Source: Streptomyces sp. NBC_01116 (GTDB taxonomy: Bacteria; Actinomycetota; Actinomycetes; Streptomycetales; Streptomycetaceae). From it: DNA of 64,000 bases. The stretch lies in the NCBI RefSeq assembly GCF_041435495.1, contig NZ_CP108644.1, positions 5,007,501 to 5,071,500 on the forward strand. The letters run 5' to 3'. A program made the translations under genes and the position numbers. The notes below the pieces were generated by a model. That model ran no database searches. It saw nothing but the letters and a program-made list of their open reading frames with translations, and had not been told where the DNA came from. Positions 9,735 to 15,649 of this stretch are shown here, in pieces. Position 1 is the stretch's first letter; every line of letters starts with the position of its first letter.

Positions 9735-10259
9735 ATGATGCGGCGACAGACGAAGCTCGCAGCGGTCCTGGTCGTGGTGGTGCTCGCGCTCACCGGGTTC
9801 TCGACCTCTTCCAGCGGCGGCAAGGGCAAGAGCGGCAAGAGCGGCAGCTCGGGCGGCGGCTGCTCCAGCTCGAAGAAGAGCAACAACGGCTACCGCGACA
9901 ACGACTTCGACGACGACTACGACGACTCCTCGTCCTCCGGCTCGTCCGGCTCCTACGGAACCCCGACGCCCACCGCGTCCGACGCCCCCGCCTACCGGAT
10001 CGTCCGCTGCGCCCAGCCCCGCAAGGGCAAGCGCAAGGCGGTCACCTCCTCGCTGATCGAGCTGCGGGCGAACGAGCCGGGCTCGCAGGCGTACGAGATC
10101 GACGTGCGGTTCGTCGACGGCCTCGGCAACACCATGGACACCGCCGAGACCACCGTGAACCTCGACGGCGGCGAGGTCCGCACCTTCACCCTGCGGATGG
10201 AGAGCCCCCGCAAGGTGTCCAAGGTCAAGGGCTGCGAAGTGACCGTCGAGGTCCTCTGA
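9735..10259 (+). CDS. Secreted protein, unknown function
   Basis: A 174-residue protein with an N-terminal export signal (MMRRQTK charged start, hydrophobic core LAAVLVVVVLALTGF) but no lipobox Cys, so probably released. A low-complexity Ser/Gly/Lys stretch and an Asp-rich patch (DNDFDDDYDDS) span residues about 25-85. A compact C-terminal domain (about 95-174) of predicted beta strands contains two Cys, in RIVRCAQP and KGCEV, that could form a disulfide. ATG 9735 is followed by a second ATG; an AAGGGGGG site lies upstream. It is divergent from the membrane protein. No homologous family is recognised. Confidence 0.75.
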   Translation: MMRRQTKLAAVLVVVVLALTGFSTSSSGGKGKSGKSGSSGGGCSSSKKSNNGYRDNDFDDDYDDSSSSGSSGSYGTPTPTASDAPAYRIVRCAQPRKGKRKAVTSSLIELRANEPGSQAYEIDVRFVDGLGNTMDTAETTVNLDGGEVRTFTLRMESPRKVSKVKGCEVTVEVL

Positions 10260-10351
10260 GGCCGGGAACCCCGCGCGGACGGGTCGGACGGGACGGACAG
10301 TGCGGACGGGGCGGATGGACGGGGCTCATCGCACCCGGGCCCCTCGAACGC

Positions 10352-11128
10352 TCACCGCACCAGGGGCTCCCCGGCCCCGTCCCGTCCCTCGAACAGCTCC
10401 GCCTGCCGCTCCGGCGGCAGATTTCCCAGGGCGATCAGCGCCGGGGCCTGCGACATCGCCTGGGCCCTGGCCGCCTCCTTCGCGGACCACACCGCCCGGA
10501 CCGTGCCCTGTACCGCCTCCTTCGGACAGCGGGCGATCACCGTCGCCGACCGCAGGGCCGCCGCCACCGCGCCGCCCGGCTCCGTCACCTCGCTGACCAG
10601 GCCGATCTCGTACGCCCGCCCGGCGCTCAGCCGTTCCGCCGTGCCCATCAGGGACATCCGGGCGACCTCCCCGAACGGCATCCGCTGGGCCATCGCGATG
10701 GCCTCGTACGCCGAGACCATCCCGTACGTCGTGTGCGGGTCGAAGAACGTCGCCTCCCGGGACGCGACCACGAACTCCGCCTCGCCCAGCAGATAGAACG
10801 CCCCGCCGCAGGCCATCCCCTCCACCGCCGCGATCACCGGCTTCCACAGGTCGTTCGCCTTGGGGCCGATCCGCAGGAGGGGGTCGTCGAGGGAGTACGG
10901 GGACGGAGGCTGCGGGACGGTGACGCCCCGGTCGATCCCCGTACAGAACGCTCGTGTCCCGGCCCCGGTGAGGACGACCGCCCGCACCGACTCGTCGTAC
11001 CGCAACTCCCGCCACAGCGAGGACAGTTCCCCGGCCGTCTCCAGGTCGATCGCGTTGAGCTTCGCCGGCCGGTCCAGGGTGACGAGCGCGACCCCGGTCT
11101 CCTCGTCCCGCTCGGTGCGCAGGGCCAT
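10352..11128 (-). CDS. Enoyl-CoA hydratase/isomerase family protein
   Basis: A 258-residue crotonase-fold protein, predicted to hydrate or isomerise an enoyl-CoA in the cytoplasm. Signature blocks are VALVTLDRPAKLNAIDLE, VVLTGAGTRAFCTGID, and KPVIAAVEGMACGGAFYLLGEAEFVVAS, with the oxyanion-hole glycines at AFCTG and CGGAF. MGTAERLSAGRAYEIGLVSEV and a C-terminal trimerisation helix follow. The usual catalytic Glu after the second glycine pair is not obvious (YLLGEAEF contains acidic residues), so the exact reaction is open. It starts 3 bp after the DUF35 gene stop, so it is the third gene of the thiolase-DUF35-hydratase operon, whose promoter carries operator D. Confidence 0.88.
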   Translation of the reverse strand: MALRTERDEETGVALVTLDRPAKLNAIDLETAGELSSLWRELRYDESVRAVVLTGAGTRAFCTGIDRGVTVPQPPSPYSLDDPLLRIGPKANDLWKPVIAAVEGMACGGAFYLLGEAEFVVASREATFFDPHTTYGMVSAYEAIAMAQRMPFGEVARMSLMGTAERLSAGRAYEIGLVSEVTEPGGAVAAALRSATVIARCPKEAVQGTVRAVWSAKEAARAQAMSQAPALIALGNLPPERQAELFEGRDGAGEPLVR

Positions 11129-11131
11129 CGC

Positions 11132-11587
11132 TCACCGCTCCAGGAGCCAGCGGACCAGCGTGACGCCGCCGTCGGGCCCCGCCGGGCAGAACACGGCCCG
11201 CACCGGAGCACCGATCCGCAGCCGCGCCGGGTCCACCGAGTTCAGCGGGGCGTCCGGGGCGGCGACGACGTTCCCGGCCAGCCGGATCTGCGGGGCCTCC
11301 GCCAGCTCGACCAACACCGCGTTGTACGGGGCCTGTTCGGCGTAGGCGGGGAGCAGTGGCGGATGCGGGACCACGTACGACCAGAGCCGGCCGTGCCCGC
11401 TCATCTCCCGCCACTCGCTCGCGAACGACCCGCAGTGCGGGCAGCAGGGCCGGGGCGGGAAGCGCAGTTCGCCGCAGGCGGGGGAGGCGCAGGCCTGTAC
11501 GCGCAGTTCGCCGCGTGCGGCGTACTCCCAGAAGGGTGCGCCGTCCTCGTCCGGGACGGGAAGCAGCAGGGAATCGTTCACGGCCAT
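11132..11587 (-). CDS. DUF35-type Zn-ribbon/OB-fold protein
   Basis: A 151-residue acyl-CoA-associated protein. An N-terminal rubredoxin-like zinc ribbon (CASPACGELRFPPRP followed by CCPHCGS, about residues 32-53) joins an OB-fold (GRLWSYVVPHPPLLP, APYNAVLVELAEAPQIRLAGNVV, GAPVRAVFCP). In actinobacterial steroid degradation the DUF35 part of ChsH2 binds the Ltp2 aldolase and is needed for its activity. Here the gene lies directly downstream of an Ltp-type gene, which suggests the same kind of partnership. The short start at ATG 11587 is used because it places MAVNDSLLLPVP before the conserved domain; it lies 5 bp after the upstream stop. Confidence 0.88.
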   Translation of the reverse strand: MAVNDSLLLPVPDEDGAPFWEYAARGELRVQACASPACGELRFPPRPCCPHCGSFASEWREMSGHGRLWSYVVPHPPLLPAYAEQAPYNAVLVELAEAPQIRLAGNVVAAPDAPLNSVDPARLRIGAPVRAVFCPAGPDGGVTLVRWLLER

Positions 11588-11592
11588 TCCTC

Positions 11593-12741
11593 TCAACTCC
11601 TCAGCAGTACGGCCGACGTCGGAACGCCCTCGCCGGCGGTGACCAGGCAGGTGGCGGCGTCGGGCACCTGGGCGGTGGAGGTGCCGCGCAGTTGCTTCAC
11701 TCCCTCGGTGATGAGGTTGAAGCCGTGGACGTACGCCTCGCTGAGCCCGCCGCCCCCGGTGTTGATCGGCAGCCGCCCGCCGCTCTCCAGCGCCCCGCCC
11801 TCGGTGAACGCGCCGCCCTCGCCGCGCGCGCAGAAGCCGTAGCCCTCCAGGGAGAGCGGGACGAGCGGGGTGAACGCGTCGTAGATCTGCGCCACTTCGA
11901 CGTCCTCGGGCCCGAAGTCGGCCTGTTTCCACAGCTGTCGGGCCGCCGTCCAGGCGGGTCCGGTCAGCGGGTCGTCGTTCCAGTAGTTGACCATCCCGTG
12001 GTGCTGGGCGGGCAGGCCCTGGGCGACGGAGTGGAGGTAGACGGGCTTGCGCCGGCAGTCGCGGGCGCGTTCGGCGGAGACGATCACACAGGCCAACGCC
12101 CCGTCGGTCTCCAGGCAGTTGTCGAAGAGGCAGAGAGGCTCACTGATCCAGCGGGAGGTCATGTACATCTCGCGGGTCAGCGGGCGGTCGTACATGATCG
12201 CGTCCGGGTTCTGGTTGGCCCGGTTGCGGCAGGCGAGCGCCACGTTGAAGAGATGGTCGCGGGTGGCCCCGTACTGGTGCATGTAGCGCCGGGCCAGCAT
12301 GCCGATCTCGTCGGCCGGCCGCAGCAGCCCGTAGGGGCGGGTCCACTGGGCGGGCGTGGGGAGCTGGACGGCCGTGTTCTTCCACGGCCGCGGCCCGGAG
12401 CCGCGTTTGCGCGACCGCCAGGCCACGCCGACGCTCGCCTGTCCGGTGGCGACGGCCGCGGCGAGGTGGGCGAGCGTGGCGCAGGAACCGCCGCCGCCGT
12501 AGCCGACCTTGGAGAAGAACGTGACGTCCCCGGCGCCGATCGCCTTGGCGACCTCCACCTCGTCGGTCTCCTCCATCGTGTACGAGGCGAAGCCGTCGAC
12601 CTCGGCGGGGGCGATGCCCGCGTCGTCGAGGGCCGCCAGGATCGCCCGGCAGGCGAGGGTCTTCTCCGATTCGGGAAGCCGTTTCGCGAACGCCGTCTGC
12701 CCGATCCCGGCTATCGCCGTCGCGTCCTTGAGCGTTGCCAT
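11593..12741 (-). CDS. SCP-x/Ltp-type thiolase-fold protein 2
   Basis: A 382-residue thiolase-fold protein of the lipid-transfer-protein subgroup. Blocks include AIAGIGQTAFAKRLPESE at the N-terminus, FSKVGYGGGGSCATLAHLA, IGMLARRYMHQYGATRDHLF, NPDAIMYDRPLTREMYMTSRWISEPLC, IYDAFTPLVPLSLEGYGFC with GEGGAF, and the INTGGGGLSEAY loop. It keeps a Cys (GSCATLA) near the classical nucleophile position, unlike the paralogue at 878-2080. With the adjacent DUF35 partner it most resembles the Ltp2/ChsH2 arrangement, so a retro-aldol step on a branched or side-chain acyl-CoA is plausible but unproven. Operator D and a CTGACT-17-TAGCCT promoter lie upstream and imply a leader of about 35 nt. Confidence 0.87.
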   Translation of the reverse strand: MATLKDATAIAGIGQTAFAKRLPESEKTLACRAILAALDDAGIAPAEVDGFASYTMEETDEVEVAKAIGAGDVTFFSKVGYGGGGSCATLAHLAAAVATGQASVGVAWRSRKRGSGPRPWKNTAVQLPTPAQWTRPYGLLRPADEIGMLARRYMHQYGATRDHLFNVALACRNRANQNPDAIMYDRPLTREMYMTSRWISEPLCLFDNCLETDGALACVIVSAERARDCRRKPVYLHSVAQGLPAQHHGMVNYWNDDPLTGPAWTAARQLWKQADFGPEDVEVAQIYDAFTPLVPLSLEGYGFCARGEGGAFTEGGALESGGRLPINTGGGGLSEAYVHGFNLITEGVKQLRGTSTAQVPDAATCLVTAGEGVPTSAVLLRS

Positions 12742-12782
12742 CCGCTGACCTCCCGCACCGTCGCCCCTGCTGACAGCGGCAG

Positions 12783-12811
12783 AGGCTACCGCTAATCTGA
12801 CGGATAGTCAG
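12783..12811 (-). promoter_or_regulatory. Minus-strand promoter of the thiolase-DUF35-hydratase operon
   Basis: On the minus strand CTGACT (12811-12806) and TAGCCT (12788-12783) are separated by 17 bp. The -35 hexamer lies inside operator D (12797-12811), so a bound repressor would block it. Confidence 0.6.
12797..12811. promoter_or_regulatory. Palindromic operator D (TetR regulon candidate)
   Basis: CTGACGGATAGTCAG has perfect CTGAC/GTCAG arms. It lies between the divergent fadD-like gene (start 12838) and the thiolase operon (start 12741), so one bound dimer could control both. Confidence 0.75.
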
Positions 12812-12837
12812 CTAGTGCGGCGGCAGGAGGGCGCGTG

Positions 12838-14394
12838 ATGCGAGGCGACGAGGAATGGGGCAGCATCCCGGAGCTGGTGCGGGCGGCGGCGCGGCGGTAC
12901 GGCTCCGCCGAGGCGGTCGCCGACGGTCGCGTCCGGCTCTCGTACGCGGAGCTCGGCGAGCGGGTGGAGCGGGCCGCGGCCGGGTGCCTCGCCTCCGGTG
13001 TGGAGCCGGGGGACCGGGTCGCGATCTGGGCCCCGAACACCCTGGACTGGATCGTCTCCGCGCTCGGGGCGGTGACGGCCGGGGCGGTGCTGGTCCCGCT
13101 GAACACCCGCTTCAAGGGCACGGAGGCGGCGTACATCCTGCGGAGCAGCCGGGCCCGGCTGCTGTTCGTCACCGGCACGTTCCTGGGCACCTCGTACGTG
13201 GCGTCGCTGCGGCGGGCGGAAGTGCGGCTGCCGGACCTGGAACGGGTGGTGGTCCTCGCGGACACGGCCCCCGAGGACTACACGAGCTGGCCGGACTTCC
13301 TGGCGGCGGGGGAGAGCGTCCCGTCCTCCGCCGTACGGGAACGGGCGGCGGCCGTCGCGCCCTTCGACCCCTCCGACATCATCTACACCTCCGGCACCAC
13401 GGGCCGCCCGAAGGGGGCGGTGATCACCCATGCGCAGACGCTGCGGGCGTACGCGATCTGGAGCGATCTGGCGGGCCTGCGCGAAGGCGACCGCTATCTG
13501 ATCGTCAACCCCTTCTTCCACACCTTCGGCTACAAGGCGGGGATCATCGCCTGTCTGATGCGGGGGGCCACGATGGTGCCGCAGCCGGTGTTCAACGTGG
13601 ACACGGTGCTGGCGAACATCGCGGCGGAACGGATCTCGGTCCTGCCGGGCCCGCCGACCCTCCACCAGTCGCTCCTGGACCACCCGGCGCGCGACGCGCA
13701 CGACCTCTCGGCCCTCCGCCTGGTCGTCACGGGCGCTGCGGTGGTCCCCCTCCAGCTCGTGGAGCGCCTGCGCGGGGAACTCCACATCGCGACGGTCCTC
13801 ACCGCGTACGGCCTCTCCGAGGCGAGCGGCATCGTCACCATGTGCCGCCGGGGCGACGCGCCGGAGGTCGTGGCCACCACGTCGGGCCGCGCGATCCCCG
13901 GCACCGAGCTGCGCGTCCTGGCGGAACCGGGCGCTCCGGGCGAGGTGCAGGTCCGTGGCTTCCACGTGATGAGCGGCTACTTCGAGGACCCGGACACGAC
14001 GGCCGCCACGATGACCGAGGACGGCTGGCTCCGCACCGGCGACGTGGGCGTCCTGGACGCGGCGGGGAACCTGCGGATCACGGACCGGATCAAGGACATG
14101 TTCATCGTGGGCGGCTTCAACGCCTACCCGGCCGAGATAGAGCAGCTCCTCGGCCTCCATCCGGACGTGGCCGACGTCGCGGTCATCGGCGTCCCGGACC
14201 CGAGGCTCGGCGAGGTCGGCAAGGCCTACGCGGTCCGCCGCCGGGGCGCGACGCTTACCGCGGACGACCTGATCGCCTGGTCCCGCCGCGAGATGGCGAA
14301 CTTCAAGGTGCCGCGGGCGGTGGAGTTCGTCCCGGAGCTGCCGCGCAACGCGAGCGGCAAAGTGGTGAAGGGGGAGCTGCGGGGGCGGGGGTAG
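12838..14394 (+). CDS. Acyl-CoA synthetase, FadD3-like
   Basis: A 518-residue AMP-forming acyl-CoA synthetase: carboxylate + ATP + CoA gives acyl-CoA + AMP + PPi. The ANL core is complete, with P-loop IIYTSGTTGRPKGAV (about 180-195), NPFFHTFGYKAG, VLPGPPTLHQSLLDHP, AYGLSEASG, GWLRTGDVG, RIKDMFIVGGFNAYPAEIE, and catalytic Lys in NASGKVVKGELR near the C-terminus. The VLPGPPTLHQ stretch and overall pattern resemble actinobacterial FadD3, which activates the steroid-ring-derived acid HIP. That similarity is from memory of the family and does not prove the substrate. ATG 12838 (or GTG 12835) follows an AGGAGG site. Operator D lies 26 bp upstream. Confidence 0.9.
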   Translation: MRGDEEWGSIPELVRAAARRYGSAEAVADGRVRLSYAELGERVERAAAGCLASGVEPGDRVAIWAPNTLDWIVSALGAVTAGAVLVPLNTRFKGTEAAYILRSSRARLLFVTGTFLGTSYVASLRRAEVRLPDLERVVVLADTAPEDYTSWPDFLAAGESVPSSAVRERAAAVAPFDPSDIIYTSGTTGRPKGAVITHAQTLRAYAIWSDLAGLREGDRYLIVNPFFHTFGYKAGIIACLMRGATMVPQPVFNVDTVLANIAAERISVLPGPPTLHQSLLDHPARDAHDLSALRLVVTGAAVVPLQLVERLRGELHIATVLTAYGLSEASGIVTMCRRGDAPEVVATTSGRAIPGTELRVLAEPGAPGEVQVRGFHVMSGYFEDPDTTAATMTEDGWLRTGDVGVLDAAGNLRITDRIKDMFIVGGFNAYPAEIEQLLGLHPDVADVAVIGVPDPRLGEVGKAYAVRRRGATLTADDLIAWSRREMANFKVPRAVEFVPELPRNASGKVVKGELRGRG

Positions 14395-14471
14395 GGGGAA
14401 TGCCTGTTCGGGTTCACTGGATGGGGTGACGGCGGCTGGGGTGGGGACTTCCTGGCGGTATGGTCGAGGGT

Positions 14472-14750
14472 ATGGCAACCAAGAAGTACACGGTCACCCT
14501 GCCGGAGGAGCTGGCGGAGGAGATCCGCAGCGAGGTGGGCCCCGGCGCGTTCAGCGCGTATGTCACCCGGGCCATAGAGCGGCAGCGTGAGCATGACCGG
14601 CTGGGCGAGCTGGTCGCCTGGATGCAGGAGAAGGACGGCCCGCTCACCGAGGACGAGCAGGTCGCTGCCGCCGCTGAGCTGCGCGACATCGAGCGGTGGT
14701 TCGAGGAACGGGAAGGCGACGGCCGTGGCGATCAGGCGGCTGCCGCCTGA
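14472..14750 (+). CDS. Ribbon-helix-helix antitoxin
   Basis: A 92-residue CopG-like protein. The N-terminal ribbon-helix-helix (KKYTVTLPEELAEEIRSEVGPGAFSAYVTRAIERQ) would bind DNA as a dimer, and the acidic, helical C-terminal half (EDEQVAAAAELRDIERWFEE) is typical of the toxin-wrapping arm. It overlaps the PIN-domain toxin gene by TGATG. ATG 14472 is preferred over an upstream GTG-type start at 14460 because a TATGGT -10-like element (14459-14464) sits directly upstream, suggesting a leaderless mRNA. The pair probably autoregulates. Confidence 0.85.
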   Translation: MATKKYTVTLPEELAEEIRSEVGPGAFSAYVTRAIERQREHDRLGELVAWMQEKDGPLTEDEQVAAAAELRDIERWFEEREGDGRGDQAAAA

Positions 14751-15145
14751 TGCAGGACATCTGCTTCGTCCTGGACAGTGAGGCGCTGTCCAGGATCGCG
14801 CTGCGGGATCGCACGTTCACCGGCATCCTGACGAAAGCCCACCAGTCGGGCATCCGGGTGGTCACCAGTTCCATGACGCTCATCGAGGCGTACCACGGCA
14901 AGATCCGCATGCCGGCCTGGAACTGGGCGATGGCACGGGTGGTCGTCGAACCCGTCACCACGGATATCGCCGACGAGGCGATCCGCCTTCTGCGTGAGGC
15001 CGGACTGCACGGCCACACGTACGCCATCGACGCCGCGCTCGCCGCGATCGCGAACCGGCAGCCGGGCCGGACCGCGCTGTTCACGTCCGACGTGGACGAC
15101 CTGGCGAAGCTGTGCCGGCCAAGGGTTCAGCTGCGCGGCCTGTAG
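14750..15145 (+). CDS. PIN-domain toxin (VapC-like)
   Basis: A 131-residue PIN-type ribonuclease. The acidic active-site quartet is visible: Asp in CFVLDSEALS near the N-terminus, Glu in TLIEAYHG, Asp in YAIDAALAAIA, and Asp in FTSDVDDLAKL near the C-terminus. Such toxins cleave tRNA or rRNA when the antitoxin is lost. Its ATG overlaps the antitoxin stop, giving the usual antitoxin-first order. It sits between the fadD-like gene and the convergent afsS, an accessory insertion among conserved regulatory genes. Confidence 0.85.
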   Translation: MQDICFVLDSEALSRIALRDRTFTGILTKAHQSGIRVVTSSMTLIEAYHGKIRMPAWNWAMARVVVEPVTTDIADEAIRLLREAGLHGHTYAIDAALAAIANRQPGRTALFTSDVDDLAKLCRPRVQLRGL

Positions 15146-15276
15146 GCACGGTCCCGGACATGCGGGAGGGGCCCGAGCGTCTCCCCCGACCCGGGCCCCT
15201 CACACATTCCCCCGTACCGCGACCGCGGCGGCTCCCCCTCGGCGCCACCGCGGCCGCTTCCCCCTGGGGCTCCCGC

Positions 15277-15456
15277 TCAGCGCGGGTCCGGCCCCGTCAT
15301 GTGGCTGTCCAAGGGCGTGATCGCGGGCTCGCCCGTCATGTGGCTGTCCAAGGGCTTGACCGTGGGCTCGCCCGTCATGTGGCTGTCCTCGGGCTTGATG
15401 TCGCCGGTGGTCCCGGGCTGGACCTGGGGCGGCTTGATCTTCTTCGCTTCGCTCAT
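15277..15456 (-). CDS. afsS: AfsS, small repeat-containing activator of secondary metabolism
   Basis: A 59-residue protein, read directly from the minus strand, starting ATG at 15456 and ending TGA at 15279-15277. A GGAG site lies 7 nt before the start. After a basic N-terminus (MSEAKKIKPPQVQPG) come three copies of a 13-residue repeat: KPEDSHMTGEPTV, KPLDSHMTGEPAI and TPLDSHMTGPDPR. AfsS (AfsR2) of S. coelicolor is a 63-residue, sigma-factor-like protein with similar Asp-x-His-x-Thr repeats; its gene lies downstream of afsR in the same direction, as here. AfsR activates afsS transcription and AfsS stimulates antibiotic production by an unknown mechanism. The 11-nt direct repeats at 15623-15644 are the likely AfsR/PhoP target. 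Confidence 0.9.
   Translation of the reverse strand: MSEAKKIKPPQVQPGTTGDIKPEDSHMTGEPTVKPLDSHMTGEPAITPLDSHMTGPDPR
15297..15390 (-). repeat. 39-bp tandem repeat encoding the AfsS repeats
   Basis: GTCATGTGGCTGTCC recurs at 15297, 15336 and 15375 (39-bp period). It encodes the DSHMTG core of the three AfsS repeats; the third copy is the most divergent. Confidence 0.85.
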
Positions 15457-15622
15457 GGGTGAACTCCGTTACTCGGTGCAGGGGCTGTTGGCGAAGCCCG
15501 TCCGGCTGCTCCCCCGTGGGCTGCCGGACGGGCTATTCAGAGCCGTTCACCTTAGTGCTCGGTTCCACTGCCGAATCGTCTGCCCCCCGACGCGACGTTT
15601 CGACAGAGGCAAGACTGCACCG

Positions 15623-15644
15623 CGGCGATAAACGAACGATGAAC
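15623..15644 (-). promoter_or_regulatory. AfsR/PhoP-type direct repeats upstream of afsS
   Basis: On the minus strand GTTCATCGTTC (15644-15634) and GTTTATCGCCG (15633-15623) are adjacent 11-nt units resembling the GTTCACC-type direct-repeat units of PHO boxes. They begin 5 nt after the afsR stop codon and about 170 nt upstream of the afsS start. In S. coelicolor AfsR and PhoP bind overlapping repeats in the afsS promoter. Confidence 0.65.
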
Positions 15645-15649
15645 GTGAC

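Noticed and set aside
15277..15456. Repeat peptide as a RiPP precursor
   Set aside because: Repeated core-like units suggested it, but no maturation enzymes are adjacent and the position next to afsR identifies AfsS.
15299..15631. Plus-strand frame with MWLSKG repeats
   Set aside because: Antisense of the afsS repeats. The minus frame has the ribosome-binding site, known family repeat and expected position.
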